A stretch of DNA of 64,000 nt from Aselliscus stoliczkanus (GCA_033961575.1 CM066732.1:112284687-112348686); one strand, 5' to 3'; shown: positions 50,114 through 60,839, counted from the stretch's first letter. The notes: generated by a model not told the origin, from the letters alone. A program made the numbers and translations.

Positions 50114-50147
50114 GGAGCCAGCCAAGTGGCTCAGTTGGTTAAGAGTG
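50114..50147 (+). mobile_element. 34-nt tail-less tRNA-half-like insertion
   Basis: The insert contains a perfect A box (TGGCTCAGTTGG) and the first 34 nt of a tRNA-like SINE of the type seen at 58288. It then stops where a tRNA anticodon stem would begin. No poly(A) follows. Perfect 17-bp duplications CAAGAATGGACAAAAAT lie at 50097-50113 and 50148-50164. Confidence 0.85.
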
Positions 50148-50249
50148 CAAGAATGGACAAAAATAATATTATACTGAACTGATTCTCATAGGCCTGCTTC
50201 CTCAAACAATACAACTACCAATTATTTTCCACAATGCTGTTATATATGC

Positions 50250-51168
50250 TTTATTTTATTTATATATAAAGCAACTAGAGATTTTTTTTAATTCTTCCTA
50301 ATAACTGTTTAAAATACATTTCTAGGTAAGCGTTACAATTAAGTGTTAAATTGTGATGCCCTTAAAAATATTTCAAATTATAAAAAACAATTACTGGAAA
50401 TATAAAAATATTAAATTTTTCATATTTCTAAGTCTTGAAAACTTAAAGTGCAATATTTTGTGCCTATATAATTGTGCCATATAAATTCATCCTGAAAGAG
50501 CATGCATTTAGTTTCCAAAACTTTGTGCATGTTATATTATAGAGAACAGACTACTGATATCTTAAGGTTTGATTTTCCATGTGTTTATATTATAGTGCAA
50601 GCACGAGAGTAAAACGTATTTTTATTAGGAGAAACATGTTTCCATGAAAAGAAAATAGAAAATGTCATCTATCCCTTTAGTGGCTTTTCTTCAGTCAATT
50701 ACCTAGTTTACCAAAAATGTTATCTCTGTTCAGTTATTGAACAAATTACCCTTAAACAAAATATCCAATATTTGTTCAAAGGTTTGTCAAAACCTCTCAA
50801 ATAACATTACTCTTTGTAAGCTCCTTTCTTATTCTTCAGTGAGGACTTTAATTAAAAAGAAGCCTACACCCCCCTTTGCTTCACAATTTTAACATTTATG
50901 AAAATTTCACTCTGAGTTTAAAATGATATTTCTTTGAGGGTCTGATCCATACAGATGGCAATATAGAGTGAATTACTTACACATGGTTACAAATTAGAGT
51001 CAAACTAAAGGGGAAAAAAATGGAAAACCCAATATAAGCTATTCTAGGTAAAAATTCTAAAACTAAACATTGCTTGAAAAAGTCTCTTTAATAAGATAAA
51101 GAAGAATGATTTATAGACAAGACTGATGACTGGTTTTTCTCCCAGTAGCAGCCCTCTAGGATCTGTGA
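50250..51168 (-). other. Probable 3' UTR of the VPS13-family gene
   Basis: AT-rich non-coding sequence directly follows the minus-strand stop codon and contains no recognisable repeat. Minus-strand AATAAA signals (TTTATT on the plus strand) occur near 50620 and 50250. I place the distal limit at the second, but the true cleavage site cannot be read from sequence alone. Confidence 0.45.
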
Positions 51169-51270
51169 TTAAAATGGCATTTGGGGCCTGAGAAGTTTCA
51201 GTGATGATTGCTTCATCAGTTTTTGCTGGTATCTTATTGACTGTGCATCCTCAATGGCATGACGTGCTCT
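51169..51270 (-). CDS. VPS13C: VPS13-family gene, last coding exon with stop codon
   Basis: The terminal coding exon starts after a TTTTACAG acceptor at 51270 and encodes 33 residues. It opens RARHAIEDAQS and ends LLRPQMPF before a TAA stop at 51169-51171. The lysine/glutamine-rich stretch YQQKLMKQSSLKLL is the feature that made me favour VPS13C, from memory of its C-terminus. Across the four exons every junction is in frame, which is strong evidence for a real transcribed gene and not a chance ORF or processed copy. The stop is not followed by another coding exon; the DNA below it becomes AT-rich non-coding sequence with minus-strand AATAAA candidates. Confidence 0.85.
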   Translation of the reverse strand, partial: RARHAIEDAQSIRYQQKLMKQSSLKLLRPQMPF

Positions 51271-51541
51271 CTGTAAAATAAAATATTTATTATAAATGGT
51301 AAAGAGAAATACAGGCTAATTTGGTGGAGGAAAACAGTACAAAAGCAAGAGTTGGAGCTTGCAACACAGTACCAATTGCGAGGGCAAGAATACACAAGTC
51401 CATACGTGTGATGCAAAATGACACTTCTCTGACCTACTACGCACACAGTACATGGTTTTAATTGTTAATTATAACAGAATTTTTTTTTTTAATCTTTCAG
51501 CTAAAAAACTGAGGGGACGTACTTTACAATAAGTTGTTTAC

Positions 51542-51625
51542 CTCTGCTGTGGCAGTATCCTGCAGGTAAATTTTCTGGAGATAGGCTTCATTGGCACTGT
51601 GTTTTTTGTGGAACAGACTCTGATC
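51542..51625 (-). CDS. VPS13C: VPS13-family gene, penultimate exon
   Basis: An 84-bp minus-strand exon (28 codons, phase 0 to phase 0). The acceptor is TTTTGAAATAG and the donor is GAG/GTAAAC. The peptide begins DQSLFHKKHSANEAYL and ends QDTATAE, which runs directly into RARHAIEDAQS of the next exon. The charged, helical character suits the end of the VPS13 PH-like domain. The intron to the last exon is only about 270 bp, so these two exons form a compact terminal cluster. Being a multiple of three, this exon could be skipped without a frameshift; the sequence gives no sign whether that happens. Confidence 0.85.
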
Positions 51626-52955
51626 CTATTTCAAAAGAAACAATAACAGAAAAATTATTCTGGGGAAAAAAAAAAATCATCATCTTTAATTGGATGTTTA
51701 AATGTCCACTCTCTTTTATAACCAGGAGACTAACCAAAGACACACAGTCAGGTATGATAAGAAATAAATCATTTTTGTACAAGAACAGTAGTTCCATATG
51801 TGAGTTCTTAGAATTTATGAAACTTGATGAGTATACATCTGTATAAAATAATGGCATTTTGCAGGCTATGATAAATAGCCTACAGAAACACCACTTGATA
51901 ACTCATTCCATCTGACAAATCAAAAAACCCTTCTTTAATTTCCCTGGCTGATAGACAAAATTCTTACATAATGTAAACTACATTGAGTCAATTTTCACCA
52001 CTGATGTGAAAGATAAGAGATAACTGAGGAAAATGTAATATATATGCATAGTGACACAGTCTTTCCTAGCTTAAAAACTGTTTTGTATAGTAAGACACTC
52101 TTAAAACTTTTGATACTCTACAAATAGGTAAGGCTGAAATTCAAAATGGAATAGTTTCATGCCAGTTTGTTTTATTTAAAAACTTTTATGAAAAGAAAAC
52201 AAATTAAAAATATATTAGTACTTGCATTTCTAACTATTAAATTTTATGATAAATATTTTTCAGATAGCTTTAGTAATAGAGATAACATCATTATTATATA
52301 GGAAAACAAGTACTATAGAAATTACCATCTTTAGAATGACAACTTTTAGTTTTTTTAAAGAGGTAAAAATAAATTTATAATATATAATGAAAATTATATA
52401 TTTCAAATTAAAGTGAGTCTGAGAACTAAGCAAAAGATAGGGTATCATTTTTGTTAATTAACTGCAATGTAATTAAAAATTTTTCCTTAGAAAATGACGG
52501 AGAGGAAAGATGAAAGTATTATTATATACTCATATTGTATTAGCATTCTGTAAATGCAAAATATTATAAAACATGAGTGTCTTAGAAAATATTTATAACA
52601 ATCTCCTAAAAGCAATACAAGGGGAATCTTTCCAGAAGTATCTAGGGTTATAACAAAATAAGTATACATCTGAAGTTAAAAAACAACAACTTCTATTTAC
52701 CAAGCTTTATTCTGCCAAAAAGGAAGTATCAGCACCCTAATTCTTTCAATGATAGAATTGATATTTCACTCAATGCAGTCAAAGGCGGTCAGAAAATACA
52801 GTACAGTACCCAAAGAAATTGATTATTACATCTTTCCTTACATTTCAGTAAATAATAAAAATCCTTCAAACATTTTGTGTAGTAAAAGAGAGTCAAAGAG
52901 CACTGGTTTCCACTCAACAAATTCTTGGCTCAAAGACTGATTCATGTTTTCTTAC

Positions 52956-53079
52956 CTTAACTGAAATGTTTAGCAGATTTCCACTGACAGTAGGAGGCAA
53001 AACAAAATCTTCAAATGAATACTGCCAGTCTATGGATATAAGTTTGAGGATTTCAACTTCCCTTATATACAAAACTCGC
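52956..53079 (-). CDS. VPS13C: VPS13-family gene, third-from-last exon (core of PH-like domain)
   Basis: A 124-bp minus-strand exon with a pyrimidine-rich AAACTAG acceptor above 53079 and a near-consensus AAG/GTAAG donor below 52956. It completes the split arginine codon and then encodes exactly 41 residues, including the motif DWQYSFEDF. That motif aligns by eye with the EWQYSFDEF-like strand I remember from VPS13 C-terminal domains. The exon ends in phase 0. A short SINE lies antisense to the gene about 140 bp upstream of its acceptor, at 53217-53339. The open frame continues past both splice sites into the flanking introns, so a simple ORF caller would extend it wrongly; the splice sites and phase agreement set the limits used here. 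Confidence 0.85.
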
Positions 53080-53216
53080 CTAGTTTCAAAAGGAAACAAA
53101 AATATACAGGTAATGATAGAGTTAATGATGACCTCCAATATTTCACTCTGCTGGATGGCAGAGGTAATACTCGCTCAGTAAACAATATAACCTGGCATTA
53201 AGAATAGTAGTTTTTT

Positions 53217-53339
53217 GGGCCGGCTGAGTGGCGCGGTGGTTAAGAGCTGGCCTGGGACGCCAGTGGCCCCGGTTCGGATCCCACATATGAGGGCCAGTAA
53301 CACTGCCCTCAAAAAAAAACCCAAAACACTAAAAATAAC
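53217..53339 (+). mobile_element. Short-form tRNA-derived SINE, intronic and antisense to the VPS13 gene
   Basis: GGGCCGGCTGAGTGGCGCGG start, GGTTCGGATCCC B box, CACTGCCCTC and an A-rich tail with AAAACCC/CACTAAAAATAAC. Duplication AGAATAGTAG at 53201-53210 and 53341-53350. Confidence 0.92.
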
Positions 53340-54417
53340 AAGAATAGTAGGTTTTGGGGATTAAACAAAAAAAAAAACAGTATGTTTCATAAAAGAAAAA
53401 AAAAGTCTAGATAACTGGCAAATCAAGAACAAATACGGCACCTACCAATTAACAAAGCAGACTTTCAAAAATTCTGCTTCTGCCAATCTTGCAAAATTAA
53501 CAAAAGTGTCATTTTTTTTTAAATTGACCAAAACACAGAAATCATCTTTGAAACACAGAGAAACAGTGTGTACTCTCATCTGGGAAGCAGTATAGGCAGA
53601 CACTCCTGAAAATGTCTCACTTGGAATATTAATTGTTCTTTACTGTCAATCATTTGTCTTCCAGTCACAAAAGAATATGCAGGAAATGTCACAGACCTCA
53701 AATGTCAGCAAAGATTCACGCTAGGCCTACTAAATATCATGTTTGAACACTTTAACACTAATGTAGCATATCACAGAGTAAGTATCCATTTTATTCACTA
53801 GCAATAAAAAAAATAACAGAATCCTTAAAGGGTATCCATGTTGATTTTCCAGTGTGTGATTCAGATTAATTACTGATGTATCTAAACTTGACTCTAAAGT
53901 TGCTCTAACAGAAAGCAAAACTAAGAAACTAGAAGACCTGTTAATTCTACAGATTTCTAGGGTGTTGGAGAAAACAAAGAAGATAGGGTTTCTGCTTGAG
54001 AGGTCCTCAGAGACTAGGAGGGGAAATAAAAATGTAAACAAATGTTACAGCACAGGTAAGTGCAATAGCAGAGTGTGTAGGAAAAAAAACTAGAGACAGG
54101 AGAGAGGGTCTGATTGTGTTGGTAAAGCAGGTGGTATAAGAGCTGCTTCTGAAAGGAAGTTCTCTAGATGGGAAAGGGAAATGATAGTCCAGACAAAGGG
54201 AACTGTGTGTTGGTACATATAGGGGTACAAAGAGAAGATTTATTTCAGGAACATGGAGAGGTCTGTAGCTGGAGTACCAGCTATATACAGAGGTGAGAAA
54301 AGAGTTGAGTGCCAGATCTTAAAGGGATTTTTTTGTTGTTTTTTGTTTGTTTGTTTTTGCCATTTTAAGAATTTTTAGTTTAACCTACAGGCAATGGGAA
54401 ATGACATAATAATAAAG

Positions 54418-54421
<4 letters not shown>
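53340..54421 (-). other. Intron sequence without recognised feature
   Basis: Part of the roughly 7.8-kb intron between the exons at 60840-60928 and 52956-53079. Apart from A-rich runs and a T/G-rich stretch near 54330-54360 I see no repeat or gene here. Confidence 0.5.
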
Positions 54422-54423
<2 letters not shown>

Positions 54424-54448
<25 letters not shown>

Positions 54449-54901
54449 AAAGATTTTACTGGGGAGTCGGGGGAGGGGAGCAGTGTTGGGGAACCGGGGA
54501 AGGGGAACAGACAAGTTGCTGTCCTTTGTTCTTCAGTCTAGTTGTGGAGGATGTCGCTTCACTGGCCCATGTTGGTATTATCATTGCGCTCTTCCTGGGT
54601 GAGGCAGTTGCTCACCGGCCATTGGATGTTTGCTCATAGTAGCTCACACCCGCGGCTGGCCGCTCACACTGGCTGCCGGCCACTCACAGTAGCTCATGGC
54701 AGCCCACTGCAGCAGAGGCCGCTGCTTACGCCACCGCCGGCAACTCACGGCAGCCCAGCTCCAGGTGGAGCTGTTGTTCACCATCTTAGCTGTAGAGAGC
54801 GCAGCGTCACTGGCCCTCATGTGGGAACCAAACCGGGGCCCTGCTGCTCACAGCTGGCGTCCCAAGCCAACTCTTAACCAACGCGCCACTCGGCCGGCCC
54901 T
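54424..54901 (-). mobile_element. Long-form tRNA-derived SINE, minus strand, variant subfamily
   Basis: Poly(T) at the left, full body, and CGCCACTCGGCCGGCCCT at the right. It carries two diagnostic changes shared with 55593-56037: a GAGCAGCAGGGCC insertion before the B box, and AAGATGGTGAAC before AACAGCTCC. No clean target duplication was found. It lies in the large intron and is sense relative to the gene. Confidence 0.9.
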
Positions 54902-55339
54902 AACATGGGGTAAATAATCAAGGTAGGAAGTTATATGAATAGTCCAATCAGGAAACTGAGATCCTCAGTTAAGGCAGTGGCTTGAGAAGGGAAAAAAGAG
55001 CTAGATTCCAGATGTTTAAAAGATAGAGTTAAATGACCTTGGTGACCAATGGAGTGGAGGGACCAAAATAGACGCTTGGCATTATATTTCTCAGCAGAGG
55101 TGCTATTCACATTTTGGGTTTGTTTGGGACTGTGTTGTGCACTGTAGGAAGTTCAGCATCCCTAGCCCCAGCTTACTAAGTGCCCTCCAATCATTATGAC
55201 AACCTCCAAAACCCATACACATTGCAAATAGTCTATAGGAATTGGGTTCCACTTCCCCCACCTCCTGCATCAGTAGAGAATCAGATGATAGAGCTAAGAG
55301 TTAAAGATATCTATTACAAACCACTGTGTCAAATGTAAG
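54902..55339. other. Intron, no feature recognised
   Basis: No repeat confidently placed. Confidence 0.4.
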
Positions 55340-55592
55340 TCACCATTCCCATTGTCTTAAAACTCTCCTCTCTCTTGACCACACCAAATATTATTCTTCT
55401 ACCACCTGAAATCGCCTTCATTTCTTCCTCCGTGTTTACCAGAGCTCAAATCTTGGTTGCCTTCTATTGCCAAATCTTTATCCAGACACCAATGGTCTCT
55501 ATCTGTCTCTCTGACTACTAAGGTATCTCTACTTTGATAACTCAAAGCTACATCAGTCAATTAAAAAACAAGAACAAAAAATTCATCATCTT

Positions 55593-56037
55593 GGGCTGGC
55601 GGAGTGGCACATCGGTTAAGAGCTGGCTTGGGACATCAGCTCTGAGCAGCAGGGCCCCAGTTCGGATCCCACATATGAGGGCCAGTGACACTGCCCTCTA
55701 CAGCTAAGATGGTGAACAACAGCTCCACCTGGAGCTGGGCTGCATGAGTTGCCAAGGTCGGCGTAGGCTGCAGCCCCTGCTGCAGTGGGCTGCCATAGGC
55801 TACAGTGAGTGGCCGGCAGCCAGGGTGGGCAGCTAGTAGCCAACATGAGCTGCCAAGAGCTGCCGTGAGTGGCCGTCCAAGGCTGGTGACCAATCTGCCT
55901 CACCTGAGAAGAGCGCAATAATACCAACATGGGCCAGTGAAGCAATGTCCTCCGCAATTACACTGAAGAACAAAAGGACAGCAACTTGTCTGTTCCCCTC
56001 CCCCAATTCCCCAATAAAATCTTTAAAAAAAAAAAAA
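55593..56037 (+). mobile_element. Long-form tRNA-derived SINE, variant subfamily
   Basis: Starts GGGCTGGCGGAGTGGCACAT. It carries the same two diagnostic insertions as the copy at 54424-54901. The 10-bp duplication TCATCATCTT flanks it at 55583-55592 and 56038-56047. It interrupts an L2. Confidence 0.92.
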
Positions 56038-56248
56038 TCATCATCTTTTCCCTGAAATTAGTGTAATTGGTAATACCACCCCACCTTGGTACACAAGCCA
56101 GAAACCAGCAAGTTATCTTGTATTCCTGTCTCTTCCACATTCAATCAGTCACCAAGCCCTGGTCTCTTAAGGTTGCCCCCTTATCTCTATCCTCATTCTT
56201 TTAGTTTTGGCCCTCACCACTTCCTATTAGAATAACAGCCACAGTCTC

Positions 56249-56807
56249 TGTGGTAGACAGAACTCTAAGATGGTTCCCAAGATTCCTCATCCCCTGGTAT
56301 ATGGCTCTGTACAATTCCCAGGACTATGAATATGACAGATTTCACCCCATCATTAGGTCTTGTTATAAAGCACAGGTGACTTCAAGAAAAACATTTATCT
56401 GGTGGGCCTGAGCCTTTACATCTGTTAGAGACAGAGGAGTCAGAGATTCAGAGGGCTGTTGCTGGTTTGAAGATGGAGACAGCCACATGACAAGGAATGC
56501 AGATAGGCTCTAGCTGAGGGCAGCTCCCAGGCTGACAGAGATTGAGGAAACAGGGATCTTGGTCCTTCAATGCCAAGGAACTGAATTATGCCAACAATAT
56601 TAAATGAGCTTGGAAGAGGATTCCTCTCAAGAGTTTCCAGGAAAAAAGCTAAAACACCTTGATTTCAGCCTTGTGAGACCCTGAGCAGAGAACCCAGCCA
56701 TGTCGTCCCCAACTCCAGATACACAGAAACTCTGAGGTAATAATCTGGGCTGCTTTCAGCTGCTAATTTTATGGTAATTTGTTGTGCAGCATTAGAGCAC
56801 CAAGATA
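56249..56807 (+). repeat. MLT1-type solitary LTR inserted in L2
   Basis: Begins TGTGGTAGACAGAACTCTAA. Inside are CCCAAGATTCCTCATCCCCT and TTATGGTAATTTGTTGTGCA. The 5-bp duplication GTCTC lies at 56244-56248 and 56808-56812. The LTR end is worn (expected CA reads TA). No internal retroviral genes. Confidence 0.85.
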
Positions 56808-57460
56808 GTCTCCTAATGGCCTCCTTGCCTCATTCTGATCCTCCTCCAATTCAGCATCTAAACTGCTGCCAGAGATCTTTCTAAACTACAAACTTCATCA
56901 CACCTTTTTACAAGCCTTTGGTGGGAAAGGCTGCGTACTATGTGCATATACCTCTGAAAAGCTGCAATACTAAACAATAAAATAACAGTCTCTACTTCAC
57001 AAAAAAATTAGTGATCTTCCACCACATTAATAATGGAGCTTCAACCCTTTAAATGGTATGAGCAGACACCTACGACTCTTGCTTCATCTCCCAACACTTC
57101 CCTATGAACATCCTACTATCCAGCCATTCCAAAGTGATCTTACTGTTCAGAGTGCCATACTGTTTCATGCCTCTACTTGCCTCTTATTTACCTGTATGTC
57201 AGCTCCATACTCTAATAAGACTCAGCTCAAATACCTCCTCAAATAGAAAACCTTTCCAATACCTTCCCCTTGATACCTTGATTCCCACCTTACTGGACCA
57301 AGGGTTTTCCACTGTCTCCCGAGTCTCTGTACATCACTTTATCTTAGTACCCATCACACTGGGATGTCACTGATGATTTGTAAAGCCCATCTTTAGATGG
57401 GGAGAGAACAGAAATTGTAAATTTCACTTCTGTGTCCTTACATCTATCATATACTGATGG

Positions 57461-57818
57461 TGCAATGGACTGAATGTTTATGTCCCCTCCAAATTCCTAT
57501 GTTGAGTCCTAACCCCCAATGTGATGGTATTTGGAGCTGGGGCCTTGGGAGGTGATTAGGACATGAGGATAGAGCCCTCATGCATGGACTTCATGCTCTT
57601 ATAAAAGAGGCCCGAGAAAGCTCTCTTGAGCCTTCTGCCCGTGAGGATACAGGGAGAAGAATCATCTATGAATCAGGAAGTGGGCCCTCATCAGACACAC
57701 AATTCACAGCACCTTGACCTTGGGCTTCCCGGCCTCCAGAACTGTGAGAAATAAAAGGTTGTTGTTTAAGCCATCCGTCTATGGTATTTTTGGAATAGCA
57801 GCCCAAGAGACTAAGACA
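57461..57818 (+). repeat. MaLR (MLT1/MST-type) solitary LTR
   Basis: Starts TGCAATGGACTGAATGTTTA and ends GAGACTAAGACA. Inside: CCTAACCCCCAATGTGATGG, CCTCCAGAACTGTGAGAAAT. TG...CA termini are intact and a perfect 5-bp duplication GATGG occurs at 57456-57460 and 57819-57823. Confidence 0.9.
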
Positions 57819-58171
57819 GATGGTTAAAAAAAAAAAAAAAAGTCTGCTCAGAGAACAATTTCCTAATGATGATTACTAAAATAAAATATTAGGTCGGCGC
57901 TAGGACTGACTAGTAGAGATGCAGTCTAATAAATTTAGGTCATGAGAACTCATATTTTGTTTCTAGTAACTGAGAAGGAAAAAATACTGAGACCAAATTT
58001 TGGATGAATTTCAATATGGAAAAATTAAAAGTCCTATATATTAAAAAAACAATAAATAATCATTAAAATGTCAATAATACATTGGGTAAAAAGAGCTAAT
58101 ATATCATTAATTTATATAGTGCTCTTTCAATTCAGTAAGAAAATGGCTAACAATTAAAAATGAACAAAGGA

Positions 58172-58281
58172 GGGCCGGCCGAGTGGCACGGTGGTTAAGC
58201 GCTGGCTTGGGAAGCCAGCGACTCCGGTTCAGTCCCACATGAGGGCCAGTGACACTGCCCTCAAAAAAAAAAAAAAAAAAA
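58172..58281 (+). mobile_element. Short-form tRNA-derived SINE, left half of a composite
   Basis: GGGCCGGCCGAGTGGCACGG to ACACTGCCCTC plus poly(A). Its left target duplication AAAAATGAACAAAGGA (58156-58171) does not recur at its own 3' end but after the second SINE, at 58419-58434. Confidence 0.9.
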
Positions 58282-58287
58282 TGTTTT

Positions 58288-58418
58288 GGGGCCGGCCGAG
58301 TGGCTCAGTTGATCATGAGCTCGCTCAAGAGCACAAGCTGAGCTCTGAGCAATGGTGGTTCAATGCCAGCCAGAGCCGAGTTGCCTGTTGGCAGGATGGC
58401 TCAGCTAAAAAAAAAAAA
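58288..58418 (+). mobile_element. Second tRNA-derived SINE type, right half of a composite
   Basis: Starts like the first family (GGGGCCGGCCGAGTGGCTCA) but differs thereafter: GATCATGAGCTCGCTCAAGA, then GGTTCAATGCCAGCCAGAGC as B-box region. It ends GGATGGCTCAGCTA plus poly(A). The 34-nt insert at 50114 matches the start of this type better than that of the main family. Confidence 0.85.
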
Positions 58419-58783
58419 AAAAATGAACAAAGGATATGAACAAGCAATTCACAGGATAGAAAATATATATGAATGATAAATATATTAAAATGTTCATACT
58501 CATTAGTAATCAAATAAATGCTAATTAAAACAAAGAAATTATTTACTACCCATTAAATTTGCAAAAACAAAAAAATTTAAATGAGAACACCTAGTCTTAG
58601 CAGAACATAGGAGAAAGGACACTCCCATATTTTGTTAGTTGTATGTATAAAACTGATACAATCTTTATGATAAAACAATTTGGCAATTTAGAAAGGACCT
58701 CAAAAATCTTCACAACTTTTAAATCAGCAATCCCACTAATAAGGATTTATCCTAAGGAAATACCTATAGAAAAAAAATACTTA

Positions 58784-58886
58784 GGGCCGGCCCAGTGGCG
58801 CCACAGTTAAGTGCTGGCTTGGGAAGACAGCGGCCCTGGTTCGGGTACCACTTATGAGGGCCAGTGACACTGCCCTCCAAAAAAAA
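58784..58886 (+). mobile_element. Short-form tRNA-derived SINE with target duplication
   Basis: GGGCCGGCCCAGTGGCGCCA start, GGTTCGGGTACC B box, ACACTGCCCTCC then poly(A). Perfect duplication AAAAAAATACTTAG at 58771-58784 and 58891-58904. Confidence 0.92.
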
Positions 58887-59351
58887 AAAAAAAAAAATAC
58901 TTAGCTGCAAATATGTGTTTATAGTAATACTATATTGGGATGAAGAAAATTCAGTGTCAAATAGGCATTATTTGAATAAATTATAGTATATCCATAAATA
59001 TAATATTATGTAGTCATTAAAAATCATGTCAGAGAATATTTAATGGTTTGGGAAGATGATCACAATACAGTGTTAGGTGAAAAACCTAGGTTAGTTACTG
59101 CATTTTTGTACATAGTTTTTATAAAATACATATACTGCACAAATCTGATGTACAAGCTATCTCTGGATGACAGAACTGCTATCAAATGCTACTTTTAGCA
59201 GTTATCATATAACTTATCATTCAAACCAGAACATTTTTAAGAATGAAAGGGATAGCTACTAATAATTACATTGGGACCAAAAGTACAAACCAGCTCTGTC
59301 CTAGGTAAACTACAGCTTTAGTTATTTTCATCTGCTTAATTATTATCTATA

Positions 59352-59573
59352 CCAAGGGTGGGAAAATTATGGCCTGCAAGCCAAATCCAGCCCATGGCCT
59401 GTTTTAATAAATAAAATTTGACTGGAATACAGACACTCCATTCAATTACACATTGTTCGAGGCTGTTTTCCCACTACTAGGGCAGAGCTGAGTGTAGATG
59501 GGAAACATGAGATGGCCCTTGAAGCCTAAATATTTATTATCTGGCCCTTTAAAGAAATTTTGTTGACTCCTGA
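59352..59573 (-). mobile_element. hAT-type MITE (MER1/MER3-like), minus strand
   Basis: Reverse-oriented: GGGAAAATTATGGCCTGCAA at the left. GAAGCCTAAATATTTATTAT, CTGGCCCTTTAAAGAAATTT and TTGACTCCTGATC lie at the right. Confidence 0.75.
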
Positions 59574-60839
59574 TCTATAGTATCTAGAATGAATAAGCAT
59601 AAGGTTAGCAATAAAAGAGTTCCGTTTTTAAATGTTGATTTTGGAAGAAATGCTCTTTTTATGTAACACTAAAGGTCTAACAGATCAGCATAATGATAAC
59701 TATTTCAAAAAAAATATTGTTAGAATCTACTAAAGCTACAAGGAGATTAAGTCATTATACTGGTCAGGAATATTATTTTTCTAATTTCCTTCTGAAAAGC
59801 TCTGTATGTCAACAGATTTAGAATTACCATAATTTTTCAATGAAGAAAACTGAAATGTATAATGTATTACTATATACAGTAATATTCCCACAAAATGCCT
59901 AATCAAACAGGTACCAAGATATTAAGTATTACCAAAAACAAACAAAAAAAACCTGATTTCCAATGTCCAGTGTTGAATTACATAAAAGGGACATAATTTT
60001 AAAATGAATTAACACACATATTGCTGTTAAGTACAATACACAATACAAATAAACACTGTTTTTGATCTACTATTATGGATATAATATTATAAACATAAAA
60101 ATAAATGATTACTTGTCAAATCCGGAAAAACTGATTTTTAGATTGTTTTGTGAATATTTTCATTTGTTAATTAATGGGCAAATCAGGTGACTGGTTAACT
60201 CTCTCTTTTAAAAAGCTCGAAGGTTTAAGTCTGAGTCCTGTCGTTTTAGCTTTCCTTTCTCTCCTTCCCATCCAAATATATTTAAATGCAGTAGCAAGGA
60301 ACCTAATACAAACTTTGACTATTGTAAGTCCTCTGCCTTAGTCCTAGAAAAATACATAACTTAGAAAGTTTTGAAAATTATTAATCTATAATTGTCATTT
60401 TGGAGAAAGTGATATAGGGTAAATATCAAGTGAAAAAAACACAGTAGTTTAGTCGAAGTTCTTCTATTTGGAAAAATTGCCTACCACTCCCAAAATACTT
60501 AGGAAAAATTGAAAAAAAATACAGAAATAATACCATCCTTTAAAAAAAGGTATGCTAAATAACCCAAAATAAAAATAGTGAGAAAAAGTGGTTCATGAAT
60601 TCACCCTCCATAAGTGGATTTATAATTCACATATAATGGTATCACTATTGTACTTATGAGGTCTGCTCTAGATTGCATCTTTTAGTAATTGTGTAACTTG
60701 GATAAGCCCCTAAACCACGCAAAATGAACATTTTGCAGTTGGAGTGTAGTTCTCCACAACCTCTGCCATTTTAGTCTTCAAACTTCTTAAAATCTATATA
60801 ATTTGAAATGGGGAAAATGTCATTTGAAGTTATTAATAC
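59574..60839 (-). other. Intron sequence, no feature recognised
   Basis: AT-rich intron of the VPS13-family gene. No repeat confidently placed. Confidence 0.45.

Larger units (their letters stand above)
55340..57455 (+). repeat. L2 LINE, interrupted by a SINE and an LTR
   Basis: Segments at 55340-55592, 56038-56248 and 56808-57455 read as a single diverged L2 on the plus strand. They include CTCTGACTACTAAGGTATCT, TAATGGCCTCCTTGCCTCAT, AAACTGCTGCCAGAGATCTT and a typical L2 closing region. The two interruptions have clear target duplications. Confidence 0.7.
58030..59150 (+). repeat. Old L1 3' portion, interrupted by three SINEs
   Basis: Outside the SINEs the sequence reads as diverged L1 ORF2 end: GAACAAAGGATATGAACAAG, then ATTAGTAATCAAATAAATGC, AATCAGCAATCCCACTAATA and GTAGTCATTAAAAATCATG. 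Confidence 0.75.

Noticed and set aside
25164..57818. Endogenous retrovirus coding regions near the LTRs
   Set aside because: All LTRs appear solitary. No gag, pol or env-like reading frame lies next to them.
11778..58886. Functional tRNA genes at the GAGTGGCGCA / GTTCGGATCCC boxes
   Set aside because: The A and B boxes belong to SINEs with poly(A) tails and target duplications. The cloverleaf is not intact.
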